In this document: positions 1 through 13,100 of the stretch, piece after piece | Numbering within the stretch: position 1 is the first letter of the stretch | Layout: every line of letters begins with the position of its first letter | Source: Larix kaempferi | Lineage: Eukaryota > Streptophyta > Pinopsida > Pinales > Pinaceae | Length of the DNA stretch: 64,000 bases | NCBI GenBank assembly: GCA_027924585.1 | Contig: BSBM01000370.1 | Span: 29,347,501-29,411,500, forward strand | Direction: 5' to 3' | Notes under the pieces: model-generated | Database searches by the model: none | What the model was told of the DNA's origin: nothing | The model's input: the letters and a program-made list of their open reading frames with translations, nothing else | Translations under genes and position numbers: made by a program

Positions 1-858
1 AACTCATGACAAGTAAATAATGCATGAGTATGCCAAATGTAGGGTTTTGTAAATGGATCAAGGTGAGGTTATAGGGTTCGAAACCCTGGGTCAAAATGCT
101 TCATAACCAAGCAAATAACTCAAGCTGAATGAGGACAGGTAAATCCTAGGTTGAAATGCAAGTAAGCCATGAAGAATTTTTTTACCATAACTAGTGAATG
201 GATTCATGTGATTGCAAGAGACGAACTATCAAGGGAAGGAAGTGAGGTTGCGGTGACTTGGTTTTGTTTAAACCTTATCAAATCAAACATTGAAGTGAGA
301 TTTCATGGATTCCAAGAGGCAAAGCAACTAGGCAAGTGAAGATGCATAGTTGCAAAACATATCATTAGCATTGAAATATGCTAAGGGTTTATCCAGCCTT
401 GGACAACATATATATTTTTATACAACTCATAATATTTAGTCATTGGCATTATCATAAAGACTAGAGTCATATGGCATTGCATTTTGAAAATATGTATGGT
501 TCAAGGTTGTTGATTGAGCTATGGCTCAGTAAAATAGTAATGCATGCATTCTAAACATAAAATATTAAAATACCGATAACAATACAAACAAGATAACATG
601 GGCAATGACGTGAACAAGACAAGGTGAGATGAAGAGAAAAACAAACAACAAAGTAGAGATATGCTAGAGAAGTACTTTAGAACACAAAGACAAGTAAATA
701 GGCACAAATTTGAGGAATTCAAGCCTATTCGAAGAGTTACCTCCGAAGTTTTTGTGTAAGCATAAACCTATGCTACAAACTTCAACACAAATCTCCAATA
801 CTCCTTCAAACCAACATAGGTAAGTAGGGTCATGATGGTACTCTTTGAGGGTATTTAA
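1..858. other. Unassigned AT-rich intergenic sequence
   Basis: No ORF with recognisable similarity and no paired repeat ends were found. Short ORFs here are low-complexity. Confidence 0.4.
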
Positions 859-1461
859 TGTTAAGATTTAATATGCTAAGACATAAAATATCAGCATTAC
901 ATTTCGTTTCACAACAATAGCATATACAGGATCACTGAAAGAACAACAAGCACATCATAAACACAAGAGACACAGATTTATCCTGGGAAACCCTCATGGG
1001 GTAGAAAACCCAACAAAGCTTCCTCAATATAGATGATCAACAAATACAAAGATGCAAACCCTAGACATGAGCTCCTCCTCCTCCATAACAGACCTCTCCC
1101 TCACCTATGCGCTATTCACGAGTGAGTGTAGTGTGTTAAATGAGGAACACACCTCCTCTATTTATACACATCTCCGACTTGTATTTTATATTAACTAGGT
1201 CGGCCCCAACTTTACCATTGGGTTAAACACCCCATTGCAACTGACTGGGCCGACCCCTCTAGGGTGGTCTAATAACCCTTTGACCCATATAACACATACA
1301 GGGCCAACCCCCACTAGGGAAGTTTAATAACCCAAGTTACCACATTCCGACGGAGGAATAAACATCTCCGGATATACAATAAGATCTTCACGGAGGAATG
1401 AAACATCTCCGGAATAACAAAGTACAAATATAATATTCTTTGAAGTTACAATATTTCAACA
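859..1461 (-). mobile_element. Solo copia-type LTR, 603 bp, target duplication TTTAA
   Basis: Read on the minus strand it starts TGTTGAAATATTGTAACTTC and ends ..CTTAACA, matching the LTR ends of the copia element at 47787-53795. Shared internal blocks include TATAAATA (minus; 1159-1166 on plus) and the '(T)ATTGAGGAAG..CCCATGAGGGTTTCCCAGG' leader. TTTAA flanks both sides (854-858 and 1462-1466). It also holds an internal duplication of CGGAGGAAT..ATCTCCGGA. There is no internal domain, so LTR-LTR recombination is inferred. Confidence 0.85.
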
Positions 1462-3120
1462 TTTAATGTGTCTAAATAGAAGCTGACGTTAACGTTGACG
1501 TTGGCGCTGGTTATAATGAAATGCATGAGTTGTCACTAACACATACCTAGAGAGGTGTGTGGTGTGAGGAGCTAGGTAGTGGGTGAGCTATTGGTTGCCA
1601 ATTATTATCAAATCCCAAAGTAATATTACCACAATGATTAGAAATCTAAACCATAAATAGCCCTCTTAATCGTTACACATAGGTTGGCGAGACCCAACAC
1701 TTAAGATAGATATACCACATTCATAATAATAAAATAAAACAAACAACCATATAAACTAACGTCACCACCAACCCAAACAAGTGACATATATGCCCATACC
1801 AATACTCAATGCTTCAACACTATTTATGCAAATATGCCATTCGATGAATTTTCTTTTAATAAAAACTCCAAAACAAGAAATATATGGTGATTAAAGAATG
1901 GTGACAATAAAAAATGAAAACACTCACGGTGTATTCAAATCCACAAGCATTATGACGTGTAATCATAAAAGATAATCCTAACTACAAGAAATTAAAGCTT
2001 CACCACCCAAACCGCAAGTGTCATCAAACCAAGCAGTGTTTATATCACCATATTCTCCAATGCAATGCTTTCTCTCTGGTGTCATCAAACCAAGGATACT
2101 AAGCGATTGGATTCCTTTGTTTTAATAGGTGACCAAAGTATCATAGAACAAGGGTTGAAACACATAGTTTGAATAGTTTAGGTTTATGCCACTAGGATTT
2201 CTCATAAATATGTATATGCTTCGAGAACAATTTTGCAAAGCTTCGAGATTATATTTTTGCTAACCATAAATGATGTCAAGAGATTTATTATTATTTTTAA
2301 CATAGAGGAAAGGAGAAGGCTAAGCAATCATATTCACATTGCAACCAATTAACAATGAACATAACTATTAAATATATATTTTCTAACCAATAAAATATTG
2401 TGCAAATTAAGCAAAATTAAATATTTTTTATGGGAAAGTTACAAGATACCAAAGTTTCTTTAAAAAATAAAGTACTCACGTGAAAGCCATTTATATATGC
2501 AAGAAGCTAAGAAAATTTAATGACAACGATGATAATGATGGTTATTAACATTCACTTAAACCAGCTTTAGTCTATTAAATTTTCAGAAAAGTAAGGAATT
2601 ACTTAGTTTGCTTTAGAATTTTATTGATGTGTTTGAAAAGCTTTAAGAGAGGCAATCCTAAGTCACCATAGTTTTTGGTGAATTAAAAGGTTATGAAGGT
2701 CAATATTGTAACAAATATTTTGAAATTTCTATCTAATGTAGGTGATGCAAGCATGCCAAGAGAAAGAGATTTTCTTTCGGCACAAATTGTTTTAGGGATT
2801 ACCCAATGCCCTGTTTCACTAAGGAGCTTGTGAGAGTTTGCTCTTATTTCAGCAATGCCGAATTTTTTCTTTATACTAGTTAAAACAAATAGATACTTTT
2901 GATCTTATAGATTAGGGTTGATCACCTCCTTATAACATCTTAATTTTATCTTACCCTATAATTCTTAATTTCTCTTTAAATTTAGATGTAATAATATTTT
3001 TAATATTATTATTATGTAGAGTGACCTCTTCCTTGATTCCCCAATCATTTAGAGAAGACTTGGCATCTTTATGTCAACCTTGCTTGAGCCGCATATGGTT
3101 TTGACTGGAGTTTGAAGCAA
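1462..3120. other. Unassigned AT-rich sequence
   Basis: No coding or repeat structure recognised. Begins right after the solo LTR's target duplication. Confidence 0.4.
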
Positions 3121-3129
3121 TCTTAGGAA

Positions 3130-3770
3130 GCCTCTTGTCTTCGATGGTGTTTTCTTGTTATTGTCCATTAGGTAGCTAGTCATAGCCATGCTCTCAATGG
3201 GGGAAATACCCACTTTTATGAGGAGGATATGATAGGGATATTGTCTTTAATCTCTAGATTAAAGTTATACAACTTTTTTGGATTTGCTCTTCTTTCTACA
3301 TGATTCTCTAGAGATGTCGTAGCTACAAACTTCACAACCATATAAGATAACAAGAGTAACAAGAGTCTTAAAAAAGAGTTTTTTCTTATCCCAGAGCCAA
3401 ATGTTTGCTAATGTACACATGTTTTCAAGTCCACAATAAACTTTGCACCCTCCATTATCATTTTCTCAATGCTACCGTTATAATTAAAAACTATAATGAA
3501 TATCGATTATGAGATATTTGTATGAAGTCATTTTCTCCAAGCTATTGTTGTCATATACAAAATTAGCGTAAGCGATATTATTGGATTTGGTAATCATAAC
3601 CTTTGTTTTGTCAGTATTAATAGTCATATCTGTACTAGAGCAAAAATCTTTGAAAATTTTTAGTTGCTCGTCAAGATCATAGGCACTCCTTGCCATAGGA
3701 ACAATATCATCAACATAAAGAAGAATGATAGGTATACTCACTATAATTGTGTCGACATGACTTGCTTATT
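3130..3770 (-). pseudogene. Non-LTR retrotransposon reverse-transcriptase relic
   Basis: Minus-strand reading 3741-3484 contains LLYVDDIV, the RT catalytic box, followed by a KIFKDFCSSTDMTINTDKTK segment typical of the LINE RT palm-thumb. Lower coordinates continue in other frames with pieces like ENHVERRAN and NLEIKDNIP, showing frameshifts and stops. The fragment is short and no 5' or 3' ends were found. Family within LINEs not assigned. Confidence 0.7.
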
Positions 3771-4186
3771 CCAAACAACCCTTTAACTTGTTGACGTATA
3801 CACCAAAAAAGGATAGGGGACAAGAAACAACCTTGTTTAACTCTTATATTACATTAACTTCTTTAAACCAACCCTCAATATTTCTAAAATTGATAATAAC
3901 ATTTGTGTACAACATTATCAAAATAACTTTAACTTATTTTTTTTATAACTCTTTTAATCTATTTCAAAATTTTGGTTTTTTTTTTTAAATTATGTTAATC
4001 TCTTTAAAAAATTACAATTATACTTGAACAAGGAGAGAGGTCCTTACATGTTTTTTTATAAACCTCTTGAAAAAATTAACGCGGAGAGAGTTCCTCCATA
4101 AATATAGAAGTTCTTATGAAAAGTTTTATAAACCTCGTGAAAATATTATTATTCAACGTATTTGAAAATTAAAACTCAAAGCGGCT

Positions 4187-4262
4187 CTACACACTGCTAG
4201 GTCGTGTGTGGTGATTGAACTTACGATTGCGTATATCTCAAACTGAACTGCGCAGTGTGTAT
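4187..4262. repeat. 10-bp inverted repeat
   Basis: TACACACTGC (4188-4197) and GCAGTGTGTA (4252-4261) are perfect complements around a 54-bp spacer. Function unknown. Confidence 0.4.
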
Positions 4263-4524
4263 ACTAGCAATTGCCCCAAAAGGTGCAAAGGGGCGCCAAA
4301 GGAAAAAAAGGGAAAGTAAAGTATGTGTTAAAGTGAAAAGTGAGTAATATAATAGATATTATGAAGAGCTTTCTCGTAATCATCAAAATGTCCATTTTCA
4401 TTTACTAAAGCATCATAGAAAATATAAAAAAATTGCTAAAAGTGAAGTGAATATGGAAATTTCTTAAAAGTGTTCAATTCCTAAAAAAGTGCCCATTGAA
4501 CTATGGGAATAGAGGTTGGACTAT

Positions 4525-4735
4525 CCCATCACTATCTTATAAAAGCACATAAATGAAACCCATCAACATTTCTCATTTTCATATGATTGAAATTGCTTGG
4601 GAGAGCCCCTCAACAAAAGAATTAAAAAACACATAAAGGCAACCCATCACCATCTTTTGAAAAGCACATAAAGGCAACCCATCAACATTTCTAATTTGCA
4701 TATGATTGAATCTGTTTGGGATAGCATTTTTAAAG
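4525..4735. repeat. Imperfect tandem duplication, about 120-bp period
   Basis: AAAAGCACATAAA..CAACCCATCAACATTTCT recurs at 4541 and 4660, each followed by a CATATGATTGAA block. Copies differ by several substitutions. Confidence 0.5.
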
Positions 4736-5616
4736 ATATCCTATGAGACTCAATCCTTGAACCATGAGGATTGGAAGTCATTTTTCCGTGGCTTATTGTT
4801 TTGGCATTGATATGATTAGAAGTAAGCTGCAAAGTTGTAACAAGGAAGGAATCCGCTCGGATCCAGAGCCCCAAAGTGCACTAATAAATGCATGGGCTAC
4901 ACACCTTGTACATCAACCCCACAATTCTTCCATATCTTTAAGATCCTCTAAGTCATGATGGAGAATACTCTAGCAACAAGAAGAAAGTGATGTCCCAACT
5001 GTACTATAACGTAGCTTGGAAATGTAAGTGCATAAACAAAACATTTCAACCTTGATCAAATTTGAATGTAATGAGCTCATTAATTCTCAACTCTTTGAAC
5101 TGAAGGGAATTCCTAACAAGTTCCTATCAAATTGTAAACTTGAGATGGTTATCGTTAGGCAATGAACACTCATAGAGGTTTGACACTCATAGCTATGCTT
5201 CACTGTAAAAAGTGTCATGAGTGAATTTGAATAATTAATTAAAAATATGAATATGATTATGAATTAGTGAATATGAATAACTAAAAAATATTAACTTTTT
5301 CCAAATATTAAAAATGGCCACATTAAATTTGGAAGCAAGGAATAAATTTGAGAATATAGAGTGCAAGGTTTTTGTTGTGTTAGTAATTGGACTTGGAAAC
5401 TTAAAAGTGGATACTAAACCCAAGTTTCAACGGGAACATGGAATTGTGTCTTTGTTCATTGAATTGATCCATGTCCTCACCTAGTCGTATAAACTAAAGA
5501 AGTCAAGGAAAACTCCCTAGATCCTTAAACAAATGGCTAGACAAGGGCATTTAGCAAGGTACCCATGGTAGTGGTAGACAAGTCAACCCAAATTAATAGA
5601 GAAAAATGATTGGTTT

Positions 5617-6218
5617 GCAATGCAAGATAAAATTTTCAAGTTTGCCACCATTTTTCCCCAAAACAACCAACATTATGAAATTTTAAACTATCAACATTTT
5701 GTAAATCATGTATTAGAAGACATATCAAAATTATAAATTGAGAAAAGAAATAGACAAAATATTTAAATCACATTGATTTAACTCTTCACTACTTGAGATT
5801 TTGTTGTTTTTTGACTTAATAACTTAATCAAAGTGAGATGGCGATTAGTGATTCTTACACGCACAATTATCCATGGGCTAAGTATTATGTGAGAGTTGTA
5901 TAGTGCAATGCAAGATAAAACTTTCAAGTTTGCCACCATTTTTCCCCAAAACAACCAACATTATGAAATTTTAAACGAACAATATTTTGTAAATCATGTA
6001 TTAGAAGACATATCAAAATTATAAACTGAGAAAATAAATAGACAAAATATTTAAATCACATTGATTTAACTCACTCTTCACTACTTACTCTTCACTACTT
6101 GAGATTTTGTTGTTGTTTTTTTTTTACTTAATAACTTAATCAAGGTGAGATGGCGATTAGTGATTCTTAGACGCACAATTATCCATGGGCTAGGTATTAT
6201 GTGAGAGTTGCATAGTGC
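5617..6218. repeat. Two-copy tandem duplication, 288-bp offset
   Basis: GCAATGCAAGATAAAA begins copy 1 at 5617 and copy 2 at 5905. Both run through CCACCATTTTTCCCC, ATCATGTATTAGAAGACAT and GGCGATTAGTGATTCTT. Copy 2 carries small insertions including a duplicated TCTTCACTACTT. No ORF. Confidence 0.85.
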
Positions 6219-6520
6219 TTTGATACTATATTAGGGCAGCAGTGAGAAATTTGAACAATGACGTCTCCAATTCTAAAATAATATTTCTTTTAATGACCAG
6301 TGATTTCTTGCAGTGAGCTCGACTCTTCAATTCTTGAAAATTACATTTCAATGCAATCTGCCGAAATGCCACCCAATGCATGACCTTTTCTAAAGCTATA
6401 GAGTTATTTGACCAACAGGATTTACTTTGTTGTATTCCCTATAGTGATACTCGGCTCTGGTTGGGTTTTACACTTCTTGTTTATGATGTGAAACCATTAA
6501 TGTTTCCTTTGATTCTTGAA

Positions 6521-7030
6521 AGGACCATCGATATACCTCCATGATCAATTATTTGGGGTTGGAAGGACTATCGATATACCTCCAGTATCAATTATTTGGG
6601 GTTGTAGTACCATCGGAATGCCGCACAAAAGCGATTGAGGGATCCACGAACCCCATTGGCCGTTCAGTGGGAGCCAAGAGTCCCTGAGCGTGCTAAATCC
6701 CTGTCAAAGGAGTCGCCATAATATCTTGAACACATCAGAGAACTAGGGTCTCTGCAGTGATAAAATTACCAAATACCATCCCCAAATTTGATGAACTCAA
6801 AGAGCGGAGCGATAGTTTTCCAGAGTCCTCAACCGACCTCTCTTCCTCGTCCACTCCCGTGCCTGCTTTTTCTTTCCTCGCAAACTCCTGTCAACGTTTC
6901 TGCAACTGGGACAAATAGGCGGCATCCACGTTTGCAGTAGGTGAATATACTCGTTTCTAATTTGTATTGGGTAGATAGCCGAAGAATCTAAAACAGTGTT
7001 TTACAAACCCGACTTCGGAAAAAGAACGCA
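6521..7030 (+). promoter_or_regulatory. Probable promoter and 5' leader of the WDR74-like gene
   Basis: The 510 bp upstream of the ATG are less AT-rich than the flanks and hold no ORF. They start with a 43-bp tandem duplication (6521-6563 and 6564-6606, core CGATATACCTCC..TCAATTATTTGGGG). No convincing TATA box is visible near the ATG, which would suit a housekeeping promoter. The transcription start is not determined. Confidence 0.4.
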
Positions 7031-7112
7031 ATGCCTAGCAACACTGTGATAGAGTGCCAGGGTTGCTCCCCACTGAGAGCACTGACATTCGATGCTTTGG
7101 GGTTGATTAAAG
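7031..7112 (+). CDS. WDR74: WDR74-like exon 1 (residues 1-27 plus one base)
   Basis: Begins MPSNTVIECQGCSPLRALTF and ends ..GLIK plus a G, followed by the donor GTCAGA at 7113. The CxGC-PLRALTFDxLGLIKV pattern is the N-terminus I associate with plant WDR74-like proteins. Intron 1 is only 103 bp (7113-7215). Confidence 0.85.
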
Positions 7113-10100
7113 GTCAGAAGTTGTAAACTTCATATCCCTTGTCAATTTTTTTCCTCCCTTTCTAACGCTGACAGGGTTCCTTTATATGTTTGATGTCCTG
7201 TATGGTGATTTACAGTTATTCAAATTCAAGGAGAAAAAGGGTTGCCAGAGGTCGTTGACAGATGGGGGCAACCGGATCCTGACCGGGCTGTCTTAGTCAC
7301 TTCCTTTTCCAATGACTACGAAAACCCTGTAAGATTTAGGGTTTATGGTTATTTTCACTTTTTTAATTTAATAGAAATAGATAAATTTTTACTATAGGCA
7401 CCATAGTATCATTTATTGGAAAAGGAATGCTTCAGACACTCTGAGGCGTAACAGGGCTTATGGTAAGAAAGTGGTATGATCATAGTACCAATTTTGATAA
7501 TGTTTTCCAAAGTATTAAGATTATATTTTGAATTCTTTATTGTCGTTATTGCTCTCATTTTTATTTGAATAGTTACTTCCATTTTAACAACTGAAATTTC
7601 AAGGTTCAACCTATACCATTTATTTTTTGTCTTGATTGCTTTTAGTGGCGGTCTCGCATCTTCTGATTGAAGTTTCCTAATTTAATTCTTCGTCATTGGG
7701 TTCATGGTAAGAAAGTGGTATGATCATCGGACCAATTTTGATAATGTTTTCCAGCGTATTAGGATTACATTTTGAATGTTTTATTGTCGTTATTGCTCTC
7801 ATTTTTCTTTGGCTAGTTACTTCCATTTTAACAACACTGAAATTTCAAGGTTCAATCTATACCATTTATTTTTTGTCTTGATTGCTTTTAGTGGCAGTTG
7901 GCTTGGGTCTTCAGCCCTCCTAGCCAAACCCAAGTTGACTCCCCTTTGCTATTCCCCCCTCCCCCTTGTTCCTCATCCTGCATTTGTTCGACTTGCCCAA
8001 ACATGGTTTAGCTGGCCCTCTCCCACCCTTGAATATGCCCCTCAATCTAAACTGGTCTGATACTTAAGTTACCCAGATGAAATTGAGGTCCTTGTTCCCG
8101 TGTGACCTCGTTTGAGCTACTTATTTGCAACAAAGCTACATGTTCTTGCATGCCCTGGTTTGTGCTACTTGTTCCAAATTGAGCTTCTTGTTTTTGCATG
8201 ACCTTGTCTATTTTGTTATAATTGTTCGAGTTCCTTGTATCATCCTCAACTTTTCATGATCTTGAATCCCTTGCTTAGTAGTCACGATCCTATTAGAGCC
8301 TCTTGCTCGATAGGGACGACCTTGATCGAGCCCCTTGCTCGACTCTCATGACCTCCACTAAGCCCCCTCTTGCCCGCACTCATGATCTCCTTGTTCCCTG
8401 CACCCATATTTGGGTACACCATTGGAGTCCTCTATGCACAAACAACTTTTGTGAAAGGTTTCCTTGGAGGAAGATTTTTATACAAGGTTGCTTCTCACTT
8501 CACAAGTCCACTAGCGTAGCGGCTAACTCTACGAAAGTTGATGTTTGTAGATTGACCTATTTTGGTTTTGTTACAGAGAAACCTTACTCAGTCAACATTT
8601 GTAGGTCCACTGTCCCACAGGGAGTTATAGGCATGTACAAGTTCGTTCTGCTTATCTTGCTTGCCAACTTGGTTTGGTTTGGCATAAAAATGTGTCTTCT
8701 ATGTGTAGGATCCCATCCTTTGTCATTGGGTTTCCTCTCTAGCTCAAGTCCTTGATTTCATCAACTTTGTAGTCATATGATAGTGTTGAAAAGTGTTAGC
8801 ATTAAAACATTAGAATTGTAGTAGACCCTTCATGTGCAAGTGGCAAGTCATATTGAACAGATTACTGCTTTGGAATCAGGCTTGAGGAAACCCGACTTCT
8901 TGATTGTAGATCTTGAATACAACCATGCCTTTGAAATTACGAAACCGTTAACCCATATTGTTGAACAAGACTTAACCACTGCAACTCAAAAAGATGCAAA
9001 CCATTGAGAAAACATGGTTGAAAACCAAACTTAATGAGTAGACCTTGAACATAATTGGGTGAGAAGTAACAATATTAGTTGGTATTCCTTGGTACCCTTT
9101 TGGATGTGCTTGGCATGCGAGACCTCATTTAGTTTTGTAAGTAGGAAGCGATAGGTAAATGGTAGAATTTGAAGCTTTCACTGTAATTCCTGCTTTCAAG
9201 ATTAATGAACAATGATATGATTTGAGTTTCAAATCTTTGTGGTTGTTGCTACTTTCTTCAGCTTGATGTGTTTCAAATTCTAGTAAAGATTAGATTGCAG
9301 TTTTGATAGAGATTTTTCGTCTTCTTTTTTGTAAGTAGGTAGGTTAGAAATCAGCCTAGGATTGTACTGTGACCACCCAATTTGCACTGGGATGATCACG
9401 AAGACTGAAGATGAAGATGTGCAAAAGAGATTGCAGTGCCAGAGCTTTGCCAAGCATACATGCCACTTCTTCTTCTCATTCTAGATTGTATCTACATGTT
9501 CAGTATTCCCTGTGAGGGAATTGTAAAATGAGATGATATGAGTTCCCTGTATGCAAAAGGCTAGTTCATCTCGGACAGTCACATTAATGTTGCTCTGGGG
9601 TATTTTTTTCACTGAGATAAGCTTAGGCCCCTATCAAACCGGTGTTTTAACCACCAACACACCTTCATAATCATTTAACCATGTGCAAAAGGGACTCCCA
9701 AGACTCTAGACTTTGACTGACATTACATAAGTGTCCATGGTATTTCAATACGTGAGATGTGTTACATTACATTGACTTTAGGGCTTAGATGCTCAACAAC
9801 AAATGGTAGTAGGACTAAGGAAGTGCTTGTGCTTTGGAGGATTTTGCGAGTGAAAAAAAGTAAGAGGATTTATGATCGTGAAGATATAAATCTTCTTTAG
9901 TAAAAATAACACTCAAGAGTCACTTGCCTTAGTAAAACCGTCATAGTCAGGCTAAGTATTCATTATAACTGGCCCTTTACATACAAGAGACTTCTCAATT
10001 ACATCATTTTTTACTATAGAACCATGGACAACTGATACAATGATGATACATTTACATAATTTGGCTTAGGCAAGCCTTACATTTGGAACACTTCTGGATT

Positions 10101-13100
10101 AGGGGTAACAGGTATAAATCATGTTTTAAATTTTAATCCAATTTAGTTAGTTGTATGGTTGACCTTCTCCCTCCTTGTGACTGTGATGTACTTATTTCAT
10201 TTTTATCTTTGATTGTTTCAATTCTCTATCTATTTTCTATTTGCAAAGCTTGTTATTTTCTGTGTTTAAAACTTATACTACCAATGTGGAAGAGCACTGG
10301 GGTTTTTCTTTTATTCTTGTATTGCTAGAGAACTGTTTCTGCCAACATTCCCACAGCCAACATGACCTACATCACTAGTGTCATTGCTTAAAACAACACA
10401 AGATGTCAATCTAGCATTGGCTGATCATGGCCATTACAATCTGTTCTGCACTTTATTTTAGCAGCTAATGAGTAGTGGCCATGCTTTTTGGAGCAGTGAA
10501 TTGCCTTGCTGCCTTTAGGGGTTCAACACAAGTATTAGAACCAACAATTACCTTCTTGGCTTTCCACCTTTCCTTTCAAGATAAAGGTAATTGGAACTAT
10601 TGGTTTCCGTTTAGGTAGCATCGTATCTTTTCTGGTTTAGAAAATATAGTTTTAATGGCAGTTACATTTCCAGGATAAATAGTCATAGGCTTATCCAACA
10701 ATATGCCCCAATAATTCTTGTTGCACCTCTATCCTCCACTGTTCTTACCAGTCATAGAAACATCGGTCTTTATAACTATGAGAACTTGTCCAATCAAGTA
10801 GCCAAACTTCTATCAAGAGGTTCTTCCCTTCCATTTTTGTTAGGAGAGAGTTTTCATTTTGTTACAGAGCCCCTCCCAGGATTATGCAGTGAAGCCCCCT
10901 GAGCCCCAGGTACTCTCCAGAGGATGTCTCAATTGTTGCAACGATTGCTTCACAGTGATTGACTGAGATGGGGATACCTCTTCCGCCCTCTCCATCTCTG
11001 CTTCTAATTTTATTTCCAGTTCTGATCCTGATGTTGAGCTAGGGCCTTGCCCCTCTTAGGGTTTTCCTCTTTTGCTTGACCTAAATCTTGCTACTCTGTC
11101 TTTTATTATCACTGGTATCTCTCCTTTTTTGTTAATTTTTGAGCACGTAAAAGTGTTCTAGACACTCCCATAGTCTATTGACTATTGATTGTATTCTCTA
11201 GTTTTGCTGACCTATTTCTTGGCGTTTTGTTGTACATTAATACAATTATCTTGTCTGATTGGTTCTTGGTTCCTCTATATGTCACGTTTCCTCTCTGGTG
11301 GAGCTTGTGCGGCTCAACAAAACCTAGTTGCACTAATTAATTATGATTTTGCAGAATCAGTAATTGTAGGGTCATTCAATGCCAGGATAATTTCTTGTTA
11401 CTATAGGAAATAAATTCTATCAAGAAAAGGTTTGTCTGTCTTAGTCCACAGAAATCAAAGCTTTTGCAAGAGCAGAACATGTTATGTCTGTTCTGTACTT
11501 CTACTTGATAAATTCATGTAGTCTAATAGGTCATATCATTGTACATTATTAGCCATTACTACTAGGTTATAAAATGTCATAGGGGATACGCATAAACTGT
11601 CACTTCACATTATGATGGGGTTCAATACATGCTATGTTTTAATTTGTTATAAATCATGTTTTAAATTTTAATCCAATTTAGTTAGTTGTATGGTTGACTG
11701 TCTCCCTCCTTGTGGCTGATGTACTTACTTTCATTTTTATCTTTGACTTACTCAATTCTCTATCAATTTTCTATTTGCAATGATTGTTATTTTCTGTGTT
11801 TAAAACTTATACTACCAACGTGTAAGAGCACTGGGGTTTTTCTTTCATTCTTGTACTGCTAGAGAACTGTTTCTGCCAAACATTCCCACCACCAACATGA
11901 CCTCGACTACTAGTTGCACTGATTAAAAAAATACAAGCTGTCATTCTAACATTGGCTGATCAAAATCTGCTCTGCACCTTCTTTTAGCAGCTAATGAGTA
12001 GTGGTCATGCTATTTGAGTAGTGGATTGCCTTGCTGCCTTTAAGGCTTCAACACAAGTTGTAGATTAAAAAATTTCCTTCTTGATTTTCTAGGTTCTACC
12101 TTTCCTTTCAAGATAAAGGTAATTGGAACTATTGGTTTCCATTTAGGGGTAGCATCAGATCCTTCTGGTTTAAAAATATAGTTTTAATGGAAATTACATT
12201 TCCAGAATAAATAGACATAGGGTTATCCAACTATATGCCTCAATAATTATTTGTTACACCACTATCCCCCACTGTTCTTACCAGTCACAGAAACATGTCT
12301 TTATAACTATGAGTACTTTCAAGTTTACTTTACGATATGGTGAGTCAAGTCAAAACTTTGAAAACACTCCTGTTTTAAATTGATCAGACTCGGTTTTTGG
12401 TCAATAAGTTTGCCGAGTTTTTCTGAGTTTGGGTTTCCTGATTTTTGGGTGTTTGTTCCTTGATATTTTAATGAAGGTGAGTTGTTGCTGAGTTTTGCAC
12501 CTTCTGTTTAGTTGCTGGATAGTTTCTTCTGTTTGGACTTGCTGAGTTGTTGCCAATTCTTAGTCGAATACTGATACACATTTTTGCAAGGATAAAACAG
12601 GTTATTTTTGGTTCTGCATTGTTACTGTTAGTTCCAGTTGAGCTTTAAGTTTCTTAAATTTGTTTTCATAATAATAAAGAATGATATGAGGCAAATGTCC
12701 CCCCAACCAAAACAATTTTAAATGCTGGTTGTATTAAATCTAAAAAGAAAATCTTTATAAGTGTAGACTAAAAATTGCGTGATTAAATCTATTTCATTTC
12801 AACCTGCAGTCAGATTGATCAAGCATCTTATTCCAGCACCTTACAAGCACAGTGATTGTACAATGACTGTGTTTTCACTGTAAACTGCCTTGTGGATTGC
12901 AAGGATTCAGCCCAGGAAATAAATTATGGAACACATTTCATCTTCAAGATTGTGCAATTTACATTTCAAGTTAAAGGCAAGCATGTGGCAGTAATTGAAG
13001 ACCATAAAGTTGGTTGTCTCTCATTACCGGTTTCAAACAGAATTGAAAACACACAGAATCAAAATGAATTTGATTTATAACATGAAATATGACAATGTGA

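Noticed and set aside
7402-7462. Possible exon between exons 2 and 3 (open frame ending in a GTAAG donor)
   Set aside because: It would shift the frame into exon 3, and exon 2 already joins exon 3 in phase with the expected protein sequence. The donor-like site is part of a tandem duplication.
8303-8755. 150-codon plus-strand ORF in intron 2
   Set aside because: No known motif, lies in intronic repeat-like sequence and has no coding-like neighbours.
10113-12313. Intron 2 duplication as an LTR pair of a small retroelement
   Set aside because: Copies lack TG..CA ends, a primer site after copy 1 and a purine tract before copy 2. Kept only as a direct duplication.
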